From: Streptococcus mitis
GTDB taxonomy: Bacteria > Bacillota > Bacilli > Lactobacillales > Streptococcaceae
Assembly: GCF_002005545.1 (NCBI RefSeq)
Contig: NZ_LBMT01000001.1
Span: 704,301 to 768,300 of the forward strand
Direction: 5' to 3'
DNA length: 64,000 nucleotides
Of the stretch, positions 8,224 through 15,916 are shown piece by piece; positions within the stretch are counted from its first letter, which is position 1; the number at the start of each line of letters is the position of its first letter. Position numbers and translations under genes: made by a program. The notes below the pieces were generated by a model. It had not been told where the DNA came from. It did not search any database and saw nothing but the letters and a program-made list of their open reading frames with translations.

Positions 8224-10068
8224 TTATTCTTTTAAGTGGTAAGAGTAGCTAGCGACAACGACGTCTTGGTGCCAACGGAGGGCGTATTTGAGTTTGAGGC
8301 TCATTTGATTGTGTAGGATATTTTGCCAAGGTTTATTAGGGATAAACTGGGGTACCAGGACAGTGACTGTATAGTTCTTTTTCTGGGCATCCTCAGAGAT
8401 TCGTTTGACATACTTGACAGTAGGGGTGATGATGTCGCGGTAGCTGGTCTTGATGTTCTTCAGAGTAATGGTTGGGAAGTAATCGGCAAATTCTTGGAGA
8501 ATTTCTTGATCTTTTTCTGCTGTTTCCTTGGTAGAAATATGCATGGCTAAGACTTCGTCACCGATACTTTGAGCGTAGTTAATGGCTCCGACGCTAACTC
8601 GGGTGACATTTCCTACTAGGACCAGAACCAGATTGCCATCGTAGGTACGTTTTTCGATGCCTTCATAGAGTCGTAGTTGTTGGGCTACTTTTTGGTAATG
8701 ACTGTGAATTGCCAAGAAGAGTAGGGTGAGTACGAGAATAATTGGGAAGAAAGGCCAGATATCACTGAGACGGAAAAAGAGCAGAATCAACACGATAGCG
8801 TAGCAAATGATAGCTCCAAGGATATTGGCAAGGGCAGGTTTTAAGAAATTTGCCCCTTTTTCTTTTTTCCAATGGCGAATCATCCCAGTCTGAGATAGGG
8901 CAAAGGGCACGAAGACACCGATAGTATAAAGAGGAATCAAACGTTCGGTATTGCCATTAAAAATGAGAAGAAGAATCATAGCACCAAAAGCCAGAGTTAA
9001 AATTCCATTGGAGTAGCCTAGTCGGTCTCCTTTTTCCATAAAGAGATGGGGCATGTACTTGTTTTTAGCCATATTGTAAGCCAGCATAGGAAAGGCTGAA
9101 AAGCCGGTATTTGCAGCTACGGCCAAAATCAAGGCTGTGGAGAATTGGAAGATATAATAGCCAAGGTGACCTAAGAAGGAATTGCCAAGGATGCCTTGAG
9201 CCATCTGTGAAAGAATAGTTTCTCCGTGTTGAGGCATAATCCCCATCCAGTAGTTTAGGAAGGTGATACCAGCAAAAAGGAAACCTAAAATCAGTGACAT
9301 AATGGTCAAGGTTTGAGCGGCATTCTTTTCTTTTGGAGCCTTGAAAAAGGGAACGGCATTTGAAATAGCTTCAACCCCTGTCAGAGAGGCAGAACCACTG
9401 GTAAAGGCTCTTAGAATGAGAACGATAGACAGACTCGGTACAGCATGCCCGATAGGAGAAGTTGCCTGATAGCTGAGAGAACCTGTCATTAGTTGAAAGA
9501 TTCCATAGAGTAAGAGAAAGACAGTACTGATGATAAAGAGATAGACAGGAATCATCAGTGAACTAGCAGATTCTTTCAACCCTCGTAAGTTCAAGAGCAT
9601 GAGCAAGCAAACCAGAAAAATGGAGATGTGAAGGTTGTAAGGGTGAAGAGCAGGGATAGCTGCTGTGATAGCGTCTGCTCCAGATGAAACAGATACCGCT
9701 ACGGTCAGCATGTAGTCAACCAGAAGACTACCTCCAGCAATCAAGCCAAGCTTGGGAGATAGATTTTCTCGGGTAACCATATAGGCCCCTCCCCCTTGAG
9801 GGTAGGCGTGGATGATTTGACGGTAGGAAACGGTCAGGCTAGCTAGGAGTAGGAGGACAAAGAGGCCGATAGGAAGGCTCCACCATATAGCTAGAGGAGA
9901 AAGACTAGCCAAGACCAGGACTACTTGCTCAGGTCCATAGGCGATGGAGGACAGAGCGTCGCTTGACAACATGGCCAGTGCCTGCATTTTTCCCAGTAGT
10001 CCCCCTTCGCCTTCGGTTAAGGACTTAAGAGGCCGACCGATAAAGGTATGTTTTAATTTTGTAAACAT
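8224..10068 (-). CDS. kimA: APC-superfamily potassium importer, KimA (YdaO) type
   Basis: A 614-residue protein with about 12 membrane segments followed by a cytoplasmic C-terminal domain of about 150 residues. It resembles Bacillus KimA: GRPLKSL start, LAMLSSDALSSIAYGPEQ, YPQGGGAYMV, GLIAGGSLLVDYMLTVAVSVSSG, GSASLTGVEAISNAVPFFKAP and VAANTGFSAFP. KimA is a high-affinity K+/H+ symporter inhibited by c-di-AMP. The start at 10068 follows AAAGGAAAA; an in-frame upstream start lacks a ribosome site. Its TATAAT is on the minus strand at 10104-10109, giving a leader of only about 30 bases, too short for a ydaO-type riboswitch. Confidence 0.82.
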   Translation of the reverse strand: MFTKLKHTFIGRPLKSLTEGEGGLLGKMQALAMLSSDALSSIAYGPEQVVLVLASLSPLAIWWSLPIGLFVLLLLASLTVSYRQIIHAYPQGGGAYMVTRENLSPKLGLIAGGSLLVDYMLTVAVSVSSGADAITAAIPALHPYNLHISIFLVCLLMLLNLRGLKESASSLMIPVYLFIISTVFLLLYGIFQLMTGSLSYQATSPIGHAVPSLSIVLILRAFTSGSASLTGVEAISNAVPFFKAPKEKNAAQTLTIMSLILGFLFAGITFLNYWMGIMPQHGETILSQMAQGILGNSFLGHLGYYIFQFSTALILAVAANTGFSAFPMLAYNMAKNKYMPHLFMEKGDRLGYSNGILTLAFGAMILLLIFNGNTERLIPLYTIGVFVPFALSQTGMIRHWKKEKGANFLKPALANILGAIICYAIVLILLFFRLSDIWPFFPIILVLTLLFLAIHSHYQKVAQQLRLYEGIEKRTYDGNLVLVLVGNVTRVSVGAINYAQSIGDEVLAMHISTKETAEKDQEILQEFADYFPTITLKNIKTSYRDIITPTVKYVKRISEDAQKKNYTVTVLVPQFIPNKPWQNILHNQMSLKLKYALRWHQDVVVASYSYHLKE

Positions 10069-10191
10069 GGTATTTTCCTTTACTGAAAATTTCAATAAGT
10101 GCTATTATACTGCTTTGAAAAAATAGCGTCAAGAGACGACAATAGATTTTAGAATATTTTTTGCAGATGAGGAGATAGAGCGGTTTTTTGG

Positions 10192-10197
10192 TATAAT
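10192..10197 (+). promoter_or_regulatory. -10 element of the tatD promoter
   Basis: Extended TTGGTATAAT, 28 bp before the tatD start; the -35 is not clear. Confidence 0.65.
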
Positions 10198-10224
10198 AGT
10201 AGATAGAAAACGAGGTTAGAAGAG

Positions 10225-10992
10225 ATGATTTTTGATACACATACACACTTGAATGTAGAAGAATTTGCTGGTCGTGAGGCAGAAGAAATTGCCTTGGCTG
10301 CTGAGATGGGTGTGACACAGATGAATATTGTTGGTTTTGATGAACCGACGATTGAGCGTGCTTTGGAGTTGGTGGATGAGTATGACCAACTTTACGCAAC
10401 TATTGGTTGGCATCCGACAGAAGCTGGGACTTACACAGAGGAGATTGAAGCTTACTTGCTTGACAAGCTCAAACATCCCAAGGTTGTGGCTTTAGGCGAG
10501 ATTGGCTTAGACTATCATTGGATGACAGCGCCAAAAGAGGTGCAGGAGAAGGTTTTTCGCCGTCAGATTCAGCTATCTAAGGACTTGAATTTGCCTTTTG
10601 TTGTCCATACCCGTGATGCGCTGGAAGATACCTATGAGATTATCAAGAGCGAGGGTGTTGGCCCTCGAGGTGGCATTATGCATTCTTTCTCAGGAACTCT
10701 TGAATGGGCAGAGAAGTTTGTCGCGCTTGGCATGACCATTTCCTTCTCAGGAGTGGTGACTTTCAAGAAGGCCACTGATATCCAAGAAGTTGCTAGAGAA
10801 CTTCCTTTGGACAAGATTTTGGTGGAAACAGATGCGCCTTACTTAGCACCTGTACCCAAGCGTGGTCGTGAAAATAAAACAGCCTACACTCGCTATGTAG
10901 TGGACTTTATCGCAGACTTGCGTGGTATGACGACAGAAGAGCTAGCGGCAGCAACGACTGCAAATGCAGAAAGGGTTTTTGGAGTTGGATAA
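10225..10992 (+). CDS. tatD: TatD-family metal-dependent DNase
   Basis: A 255-residue TIM-barrel hydrolase. Metal-ligand motifs: MIFDTHTHLN (HxH), ALGEIGLDYHW (Glu), PFVVHTRDA (His), GIMHSFSG (His) and ILVETDAPYLAP (Asp). Family members have 3'-5' exonuclease activity and often neighbour rnmV and ksgA, as here. It ends RVFGVG, slightly shorter than usual, where the next ORF overlaps its last codons. Confidence 0.92.
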   Translation: MIFDTHTHLNVEEFAGREAEEIALAAEMGVTQMNIVGFDEPTIERALELVDEYDQLYATIGWHPTEAGTYTEEIEAYLLDKLKHPKVVALGEIGLDYHWMTAPKEVQEKVFRRQIQLSKDLNLPFVVHTRDALEDTYEIIKSEGVGPRGGIMHSFSGTLEWAEKFVALGMTISFSGVVTFKKATDIQEVARELPLDKILVETDAPYLAPVPKRGRENKTAYTRYVVDFIADLRGMTTEELAAATTANAERVFGVG

Positions 10993-11569
10993 ATTATTTA
11001 ATTGGTTAAAAATTAATACGACTTTTAAAGTTAATTTATATTTGGGACTTATATTGTGTTTCATATCGTGTATTATTGGAAATTTAATAAAGCCAATATC
11101 TACTGTTATTACGCTGATATGGATTAGTATTTTTTGGTATATATATAGATGTGATGATATATTAACTGTAAGAGAGTTTTTATTTGGTTATAAAGAATGC
11201 AGTGATTTATGTGGTAGTGATGCTTTTTTCTTTAAATTCCAGTCAAGCGAATTTTTTAAAATATTGAAGAAATACCCAATAACTATGCTTTATATTTTTC
11301 TTTGGTATCTTCCTCTGAACACCTTACTAAAATTTTGGGATGCAATCAAAAATATTATTAGCGTACTAAACTTACTTGATATATTGGGGTTCCTCAATTA
11401 TTTTGAAAGTTATATTAAAAATTTAGCAAGTAATTTAGCACCATATATGTTGGCATACAAAAATGAAACAAAAATTATTGTGAATATTGTGTATTTACTT
11501 GTTTTATGGATAGTGACCTATACCATTTGTTTACGAATCAAGTTGTCTAAATTTCAGGGGAAAAACTAG
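10985..11569 (+). CDS. AT-rich multi-pass membrane protein of unknown function between tatD and rnmV
   Basis: About 194 residues from a TTG start at 10985 (AGAAAGGG lies 10 bases before it); an ATG at 10964 would give 201 residues but has no ribosome site. It has four likely membrane segments, near residues 18-36, 37-56, 97-113 and 165-187, plus Lys-rich ends. I recognise no family. Base composition is clearly more AT-rich than tatD and rnmV on either side, which are normally adjacent, so this looks like an acquired gene placed in a conserved pair. It overlaps the tatD stop by 8 bases. Confidence 0.65.
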   Translation: MDKLFNWLKINTTFKVNLYLGLILCFISCIIGNLIKPISTVITLIWISIFWYIYRCDDILTVREFLFGYKECSDLCGSDAFFFKFQSSEFFKILKKYPITMLYIFLWYLPLNTLLKFWDAIKNIISVLNLLDILGFLNYFESYIKNLASNLAPYMLAYKNETKIIVNIVYLLVLWIVTYTICLRIKLSKFQGKN

Positions 11570-11573
11570 TAAT

Positions 11574-12137
11574 ATGGAAAAAATGAAAATTTCCCAAGTT
11601 ATCGTGGTCGAAGGTCGCGATGATACGGCCAATCTCAAACGTTATTTCGATGTAGAAACCTATGAGACCCGAGGTTCTGCCATCAATGAGCAAGATATTG
11701 CGCGTATCCAGCGTCTACATGAGCTTCATGGAGTCATTGTATTTACAGACCCAGATTTTAATGGGGAGCGGATTCGGCGCATGATTATGACGGCTATTCC
11801 AACAGTTCAGCATGCCTTCCTCAAACGAGATGAAGCTGTTCCCAAGTCCAAAACCAAGGGGCGTTCTCTGGGAATCGAGCATGCTGGCTATGAAGATTTG
11901 AAAATAGCTCTAGCTCAGGTGACAGAACAATTTGAAAACGAGAATGAGTTTGACATCAGTCGTAGCGACTTGATTCGCCTTGGTTTTCTAGCAGGGGCAG
12001 ACAGCCGTAAGCGCAGAGAATATCTAGGAGAGGCTCTCCGAATCGGCTATTCCAACGGCAAGCAACTCCTCAAACGCCTAGAGTTATTTGGGGTCACCTT
12101 GGCAGATGTGGAAGAAGCTATGAAATCTTATGAGTAG
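11574..12137 (+). CDS. rnmV: Ribonuclease M5 (5S rRNA maturase)
   Basis: 187 residues with an N-terminal TOPRIM domain (ISQVIVVEGRDDTANLKRYF with the catalytic Glu, VIVFTDPDFNGERIRRMI with the DxD) and the RNase M5 C-terminal part (FLAGADSRKRREYLGEALRIGYSNGKQLLKRLELFGV). It trims the 5S rRNA precursor, usually with L18. The start could be 11574 or the in-frame ATG at 11583; no strong ribosome site distinguishes them (AGGGG lies 13 bases before the first). Confidence 0.92.
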   Translation: MEKMKISQVIVVEGRDDTANLKRYFDVETYETRGSAINEQDIARIQRLHELHGVIVFTDPDFNGERIRRMIMTAIPTVQHAFLKRDEAVPKSKTKGRSLGIEHAGYEDLKIALAQVTEQFENENEFDISRSDLIRLGFLAGADSRKRREYLGEALRIGYSNGKQLLKRLELFGVTLADVEEAMKSYE

Positions 12138-12208
12138 GAAAGATGTAGCTGTTACAATTTTTTAAGTTTCACAGTATTTTTCGAAGCAGGTAGAAGAGGA
12201 GGTGTCTG

Positions 12209-13108
12209 ATGTTAATTGGTCAAAAAATTAAAGAGATTCGGATAGAAAAAGGAATTAGTCGTCCAGATTTTTGTGGAGATGAGCAAGAACTGACGGTTCG
12301 TCAACTATCGCGAATTGAAAGTGGAGCTTCGCAACCGAGTTTGCCCAAGTTAGACTATATTGCTCGCCGGCTAGGAGTTCCAGCTTATAGCCTTATGCCA
12401 GATTTTTCAGCTCTTCCTTCTGCTTATTTAGAATTGAAATACCAGATTTTACGTGAACCAATCTATGGTAAAGAAGAGGAGTATGATAAGAAAGAAGCGT
12501 GTTTGGAAGAGATTTATAAAACATACTTTGATAATCTTCCTAAAGAGGAACAATTAGCATGTGAAGTATTGCAGGCGTGTTTGGATACTTCTAGAACTAG
12601 AAGGCCTGAATATGCAGAGTTAATACTTGAGGAACATATTCCTCAGATTATAGAAAAAGAAGCTTATTCAATAAATGATATGTTGTTGGTTCGTTTGTTT
12701 TTTTATCAAATGCTCATTAGAAAAGATCTTGCCAAATTTATAAATCAAATCGAAAAGCTAATGTTCTTGCTTTTGGGACAGAAGAAGATAACTCAAATAG
12801 AGAATTACTTTATAATTAGAGATACTCTTATTTCAGGAATGTGTTGTCTTGAAAAGGTAGGAGTAACTGATTGTTTTAATGATTATCTATCGTGTTTACA
12901 AGAAATTATGGATAAAACTCAAGATTATCAAAAGAAACCTCTTGTATTTATGTTTTTGTGGAAGCAAGCATTAAGAGAAGAAAGAGATTTTAGTTTAGCT
13001 GAATCATTTTATCAGTCTTCTAAAACATTTGCGCAGCTAATTGGAGATGAATTTCTAGTAAAGAAATTGACAGAGGAATGGCAAGAGGATGTAAAAAAAT
13101 ATTTATAA
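12209..13108 (+). CDS. ComR-like (Rgg/PlcR superfamily) peptide-sensing transcription regulator
   Basis: A 299-residue protein: N-terminal XRE helix-turn-helix (residues 1-65, IKEIRIEKGISRPDFC, LTVRQLSRIESGASQPSLPKLDYIARRLGV) and a C-terminal helical TPR-type peptide-binding domain. It resembles streptococcal ComR along its length, notably SRYKELKY-like SAYLELKYQILREPIYG and the closing KTQDYQKKPLVFMFLWKQ ... FAQL ... EEWQED. TprA-type regulators are the other close relatives. It has an excellent ribosome site (AGAGGAGGTG) and its own terminator. It lies directly upstream of a WW-peptide ORF and a bacteriocin operon, so local quorum control of these is the natural inference. Confidence 0.85.
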   Translation: MLIGQKIKEIRIEKGISRPDFCGDEQELTVRQLSRIESGASQPSLPKLDYIARRLGVPAYSLMPDFSALPSAYLELKYQILREPIYGKEEEYDKKEACLEEIYKTYFDNLPKEEQLACEVLQACLDTSRTRRPEYAELILEEHIPQIIEKEAYSINDMLLVRLFFYQMLIRKDLAKFINQIEKLMFLLLGQKKITQIENYFIIRDTLISGMCCLEKVGVTDCFNDYLSCLQEIMDKTQDYQKKPLVFMFLWKQALREERDFSLAESFYQSSKTFAQLIGDEFLVKKLTEEWQEDVKKYL

Positions 13109-13120
13109 ACATAGTGAAGC

Positions 13121-13138
13121 AATGACAAAAATGTCCTT
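13121..13138. promoter_or_regulatory. Degenerate second ComR-box-like site
   Basis: AATGACAAAAATGTCCTT matches the perfect palindrome at 13227-13244 at 14 of 18 positions and keeps the right half ATGTCCTT intact. It lies before the regulator's terminator, so its role is doubtful. Confidence 0.35.
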
Positions 13139-13150
13139 GTTCTTGTATCA

Positions 13151-13188
13151 AAACAGTTCTAAAGTTCGTCTTTAGGACTGTTTTTTTA
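13151..13188 (+). terminator. Terminator of the ComR-like regulator gene
   Basis: AAACAGTTCTAAAG pairs with CTTTAGGACTGTTT around TTCGT, followed by a run of T. Confidence 0.88.
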
Positions 13189-13226
13189 GATATAAGCCAA
13201 AAATAATATGAAAGAGTTAGATTTTA

Positions 13227-13270
13227 AGGACATTGATGTCCTTGGAGTTTATTGATATAAGTTTTATAAT
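13227..13270 (+). promoter_or_regulatory. ComR-box-like palindrome and -10 of the WW-peptide gene
   Basis: AAGGACATTGATGTCCTT (13227-13244) is a perfect 18-bp palindrome with the GACAT-N2-ATGTC core of known ComR boxes. A perfect TATAAT (13265-13270) follows 20 bp later with no good -35, the arrangement expected for an activator-dependent promoter. Confidence 0.75.
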
Positions 13271-13298
13271 AGATGACATAGAAATAAGGAGGAATGCT

Positions 13299-13358
13299 AT
13301 GTTTGGTTTCATCATGTTTTTAACAAATTTTAGTTTTGGAGATTGGTGGCACGGATAG
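13299..13358 (+). CDS. Candidate WW-motif pheromone precursor (ComS/XIP-like)
   Basis: A 19-codon ORF encoding MFGFIMFLTNFSFGDWWHG. It has a consensus ribosome site (AAGGAGGA at 13286-13293) with ideal spacing, a perfect TATAAT and a ComR-box-like palindrome upstream. ComS pheromones of other streptococci are short peptides with a hydrophobic N-terminal part and a C-terminal Trp-Trp motif, and their genes follow comR directly. The C-terminal six to nine residues (around FGDWWHG) would be the mature signal. Translation and export are not shown by sequence; an alternative ATG at 13294 gives only a nine-residue peptide without WW. Confidence 0.72.
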   Translation: MFGFIMFLTNFSFGDWWHG

Positions 13359-13484
13359 AAAGGAGAATGTAATGAGGTGTTGCTTTGAAAAGGTCTATGA
13401 TCCATGACTTAGTTTTACTTGAATAGAAAATGGACAATATATAATAAATATTTATGATAAAATAAAAAATAGAGGAGTATCAAT

Positions 13485-13781
13485 ATGAAACAAACAGTTA
13501 AAAAATTAGCCCTTGTAGCGAGCATTGCAGCAACATTAGGTGGAAGTGTAGCAGTAGTATCGGCCGCGGTTAAGTATCCAGGTGGTGGCGTTTGGACGTA
13601 TGGTTCAGCTAACGGCGGTGCGTACTCAAACTACTATCACCCGTCAAAATACCATAGTTCAACGGTTTCCAGCAGATGGAATAGTTCATCTGATAAGGGA
13701 TATGCTAATGCAGGAGGAACATCACGAGCTTGGATTCGTACTGCGTGGGCCGAGCAAGTAAGTTTCTATTATGATTATTAA
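13485..13781 (+). CDS. Lactococcin-972-family bacteriocin precursor
   Basis: 98 residues with a cleavable Sec signal (MKQTVKKLALVASIAATLGGS ... VVSAA, about 28 residues) and a mature part of about 70 residues rich in Gly, Ser, Tyr and Trp. That part begins VKYPGGGVWTYGSANGGAYSN and contains SSRWNSSSDKGYANAGGTSRAWIRTAWA, the pattern of the lactococcin 972 family (called streptococcins in pneumococci). It is probably secreted as an unmodified peptide. GAGGAG precedes the ATG. Candidate promoter pieces are TATAAT at 13440-13445 and the TGATAAAAT extended -10 at 13455-13463. A terminator separates it from the immunity genes. Confidence 0.88.
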   Translation: MKQTVKKLALVASIAATLGGSVAVVSAAVKYPGGGVWTYGSANGGAYSNYYHPSKYHSSTVSSRWNSSSDKGYANAGGTSRAWIRTAWAEQVSFYYDY

Positions 13782-13833
13782 AAATTACACACGAGAAAGA
13801 AAAAATATTTCTGGGTGAATTGATAACGATGCT

Positions 13834-13875
13834 TTACTTGGTCATCTTCTCACTAAGTGACCAAGTAACTTTTTG
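13834..13875 (+). terminator. Terminator between bacteriocin and immunity genes
   Basis: TTACTTGGTCA and TGACCAAGTAA form an 11-bp perfect stem followed by CTTTTT. Partial read-through would give far more bacteriocin mRNA than immunity mRNA. Confidence 0.8.
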
Positions 13876-13884
13876 GAGGAAATG

Positions 13885-15915
13885 ATGAAACGCTTATTTA
13901 TTTTGATTTCAATGGTATTGGTATCGCTTTATATGGTGATAAATTCCGTTGACCATCGAGAAGAGATTTTATTTGGAAACTATCCCTCTGTTGACGTAAT
14001 GGGTACTGGGCTAGACCAGCCAGTAGCTAGTCGCGAAGAGGTGACAGAGGCTTTGAGTCACTTGGCGGTAGAGCAAAATAGTCTCATCGCCCGACGGATT
14101 GTTGAACCAAATGAAGCTGGAGAAACACGCTTTACCTATGCCACTTATGGCCAGGGAGAACTTCCAGAAGGTTTGACCATTTCCTCCAAGGAGAGTGCAG
14201 AAACGAGTGATTTATTAGGATCTTACTTGATTGTGTCAGGGAGTTTGGATGGAGTGAGCTTACAGACCGCCCTGCAAGAACTTGGTTATAATGGTGTTGT
14301 CTCGAATAGAACAGAGGCATTTTCGATGGTCGTCCTCTTGGCTGCTACCCCAATGGGGCTACTGAGTCTAGCCATTTTTCTGCTGACCTTTATGAGTCTG
14401 ACCCTGATTTATCGGATCAAGTCCCTTCGTCAGGCAGGGATTCGTTTAATCGCTGGTGAGAGCTTGTTTGGGGTGGTTCTCAGACCAGTGTTAGAAGATG
14501 TGAGACAGCTTATCTTCTCGGTGCTAGTATCCAGTCTTTTGGGATTGGGGATTCTCTGGTATCAAGGTGCCTTATTTATGGCAACGGTGCAACTGGTCAT
14601 CATTGCTCTTCTACTTTATGGATTGACCTTGGCAGGGATTTCTACCTTACTAAGTGTCGTGTATCTACTTGGTTTACAGGAAAATAGTCTGGTAGATCTC
14701 TTGAAAGGAAAACTCCCTCTCAAACGGATGCTGACATTGATGATGGTGGGGCAACTCTTAGCCGTACTGGTGGTCGGATCGAGTGCGACTGCTCTCCTAC
14801 CCCACTACCGTGAAATGCAGGAGATGGAGAAGGCAAGTGATAAATGGAGCCAGTCCTCAGACCGTTACCGTCTATCCTTTGGTTGGTCTAGTGCATTTGC
14901 CGATGAAGAAGGAATGCGTAAGGATAATCGTGAGTGGCAGACATTTACTGAAGAACAGTTAGCCAATACAGACTCTTTTTATATTATGAGCAATGTTGAC
15001 AATTTCTCAGATGGAGCAGAAGTGGACCTAGATGGCAATCGTCTCAGTGACTACACACCGTCAGGGAATGTTATCTATGTCTCACCGCGCTATCTGATAG
15101 AAGAAAAGATTACCGTTTCTTCAGAGTTTATGGATAAGATGCAAAACTTGTCTGAGGGAGAGTTTGGGCTGATCTTGCCTGAGAGCTTGCGAGAGCAGTC
15201 TGCCTACTATCAAGAATTATTTACAGATTACCTGCAAAACTTTTCATCTGAAAGTGTAGAAGTGACGAGTCAGAAACACTACCTCCCACAGGTAAGGCTA
15301 GCTTTTACAGAAACAGGACAGGAACGCTTCCTCTATAATGATGGGTACAAGACGACACGCCAGTACCTAAAAGATCCGATTATTGTAGTTTTAACGCCGC
15401 AAGCGACTGGAACAAGACCTGTCGCAGGGATGTTATGGGGAACTACGGCTAATAGTGCCTTGAAATTAGATCAATATCAAGACAGCATCACAGCTCTAAA
15501 AGAGCAAGGTCTGTATCACAAGGTCTCTTATTTGGTAAAAAGCCAGCTATTTTTTGCCAAGGTACTAAATGACAAACGGATGGAGTTTTACTCTCTCCTT
15601 ATTGGGACTGTTTTGACTCTGTCTACGGCTATTTTGTTATTTGATTCCATGAATCTTCTCTATTTTGAGCAGTTTAGACGGGAGATCGTGATTAAACGTC
15701 TTTCTGGTATGACAATCTATGAGCTTCATGGCAAGTATTTACTGGCGCAAGGAGGAGTTCTCTTACTTGGGCTAATCCTATCTAGTGTTTTGACAGGAGA
15801 TAGCTTGATTAGCGCTCTAGTTGTAGCTTTGTTTACGCTTAACGCTCTGTTGATTTTAGTAAGGCAGGATAAAAAGGAAGAAGCTGGTAGCATGGCAGTA
15901 TTGAAAGGAAAATAA
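13885..15915 (+). CDS. Bacteriocin-associated integral membrane protein (DUF1430 type), putative immunity/ABC permease subunit
   Basis: 676 residues: one N-terminal membrane segment, an outer region of about 130 residues, a block of four membrane segments (about residues 155-310), a second large outer region (about 310-555) and three C-terminal membrane segments. The topology resembles FtsX/MacB-type permeases and the middle belongs to the DUF1430 family always found next to lactococcin-972-like genes. The start at 13885 fits GGAGGA at 13875-13880 better than 13882. It ends one base before the ATPase start, so the two probably form one transporter giving self-protection (inference). Confidence 0.83.
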   Translation: MKRLFILISMVLVSLYMVINSVDHREEILFGNYPSVDVMGTGLDQPVASREEVTEALSHLAVEQNSLIARRIVEPNEAGETRFTYATYGQGELPEGLTISSKESAETSDLLGSYLIVSGSLDGVSLQTALQELGYNGVVSNRTEAFSMVVLLAATPMGLLSLAIFLLTFMSLTLIYRIKSLRQAGIRLIAGESLFGVVLRPVLEDVRQLIFSVLVSSLLGLGILWYQGALFMATVQLVIIALLLYGLTLAGISTLLSVVYLLGLQENSLVDLLKGKLPLKRMLTLMMVGQLLAVLVVGSSATALLPHYREMQEMEKASDKWSQSSDRYRLSFGWSSAFADEEGMRKDNREWQTFTEEQLANTDSFYIMSNVDNFSDGAEVDLDGNRLSDYTPSGNVIYVSPRYLIEEKITVSSEFMDKMQNLSEGEFGLILPESLREQSAYYQELFTDYLQNFSSESVEVTSQKHYLPQVRLAFTETGQERFLYNDGYKTTRQYLKDPIIVVLTPQATGTRPVAGMLWGTTANSALKLDQYQDSITALKEQGLYHKVSYLVKSQLFFAKVLNDKRMEFYSLLIGTVLTLSTAILLFDSMNLLYFEQFRREIVIKRLSGMTIYELHGKYLLAQGGVLLLGLILSSVLTGDSLISALVVALFTLNALLILVRQDKKEEAGSMAVLKGK

Positions 15916-15916
15916 G

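Noticed and set aside
8014-8235. 73-codon open frame downstream of the orphan lipoprotein
   Set aside because: It lies within the BOX element and the kimA terminator and has no ribosome site.
10025-10476. Open frames on the minus strand opposite tatD
   Set aside because: They are shadows of tatD and the divergent promoter region, without ribosome sites.
13294-13323. Alternative nine-residue ORF MLCLVSSCF overlapping the WW peptide
   Set aside because: Its start is too close to the ribosome site; the ATG at 13299 has ideal spacing and gives the WW ending.
13372-13407. 11-codon ORF MRCCFEKVYDP with a good AGGAG before it
   Set aside because: Too short and featureless to support as a gene, although the ribosome site is decent; kept only as a note.
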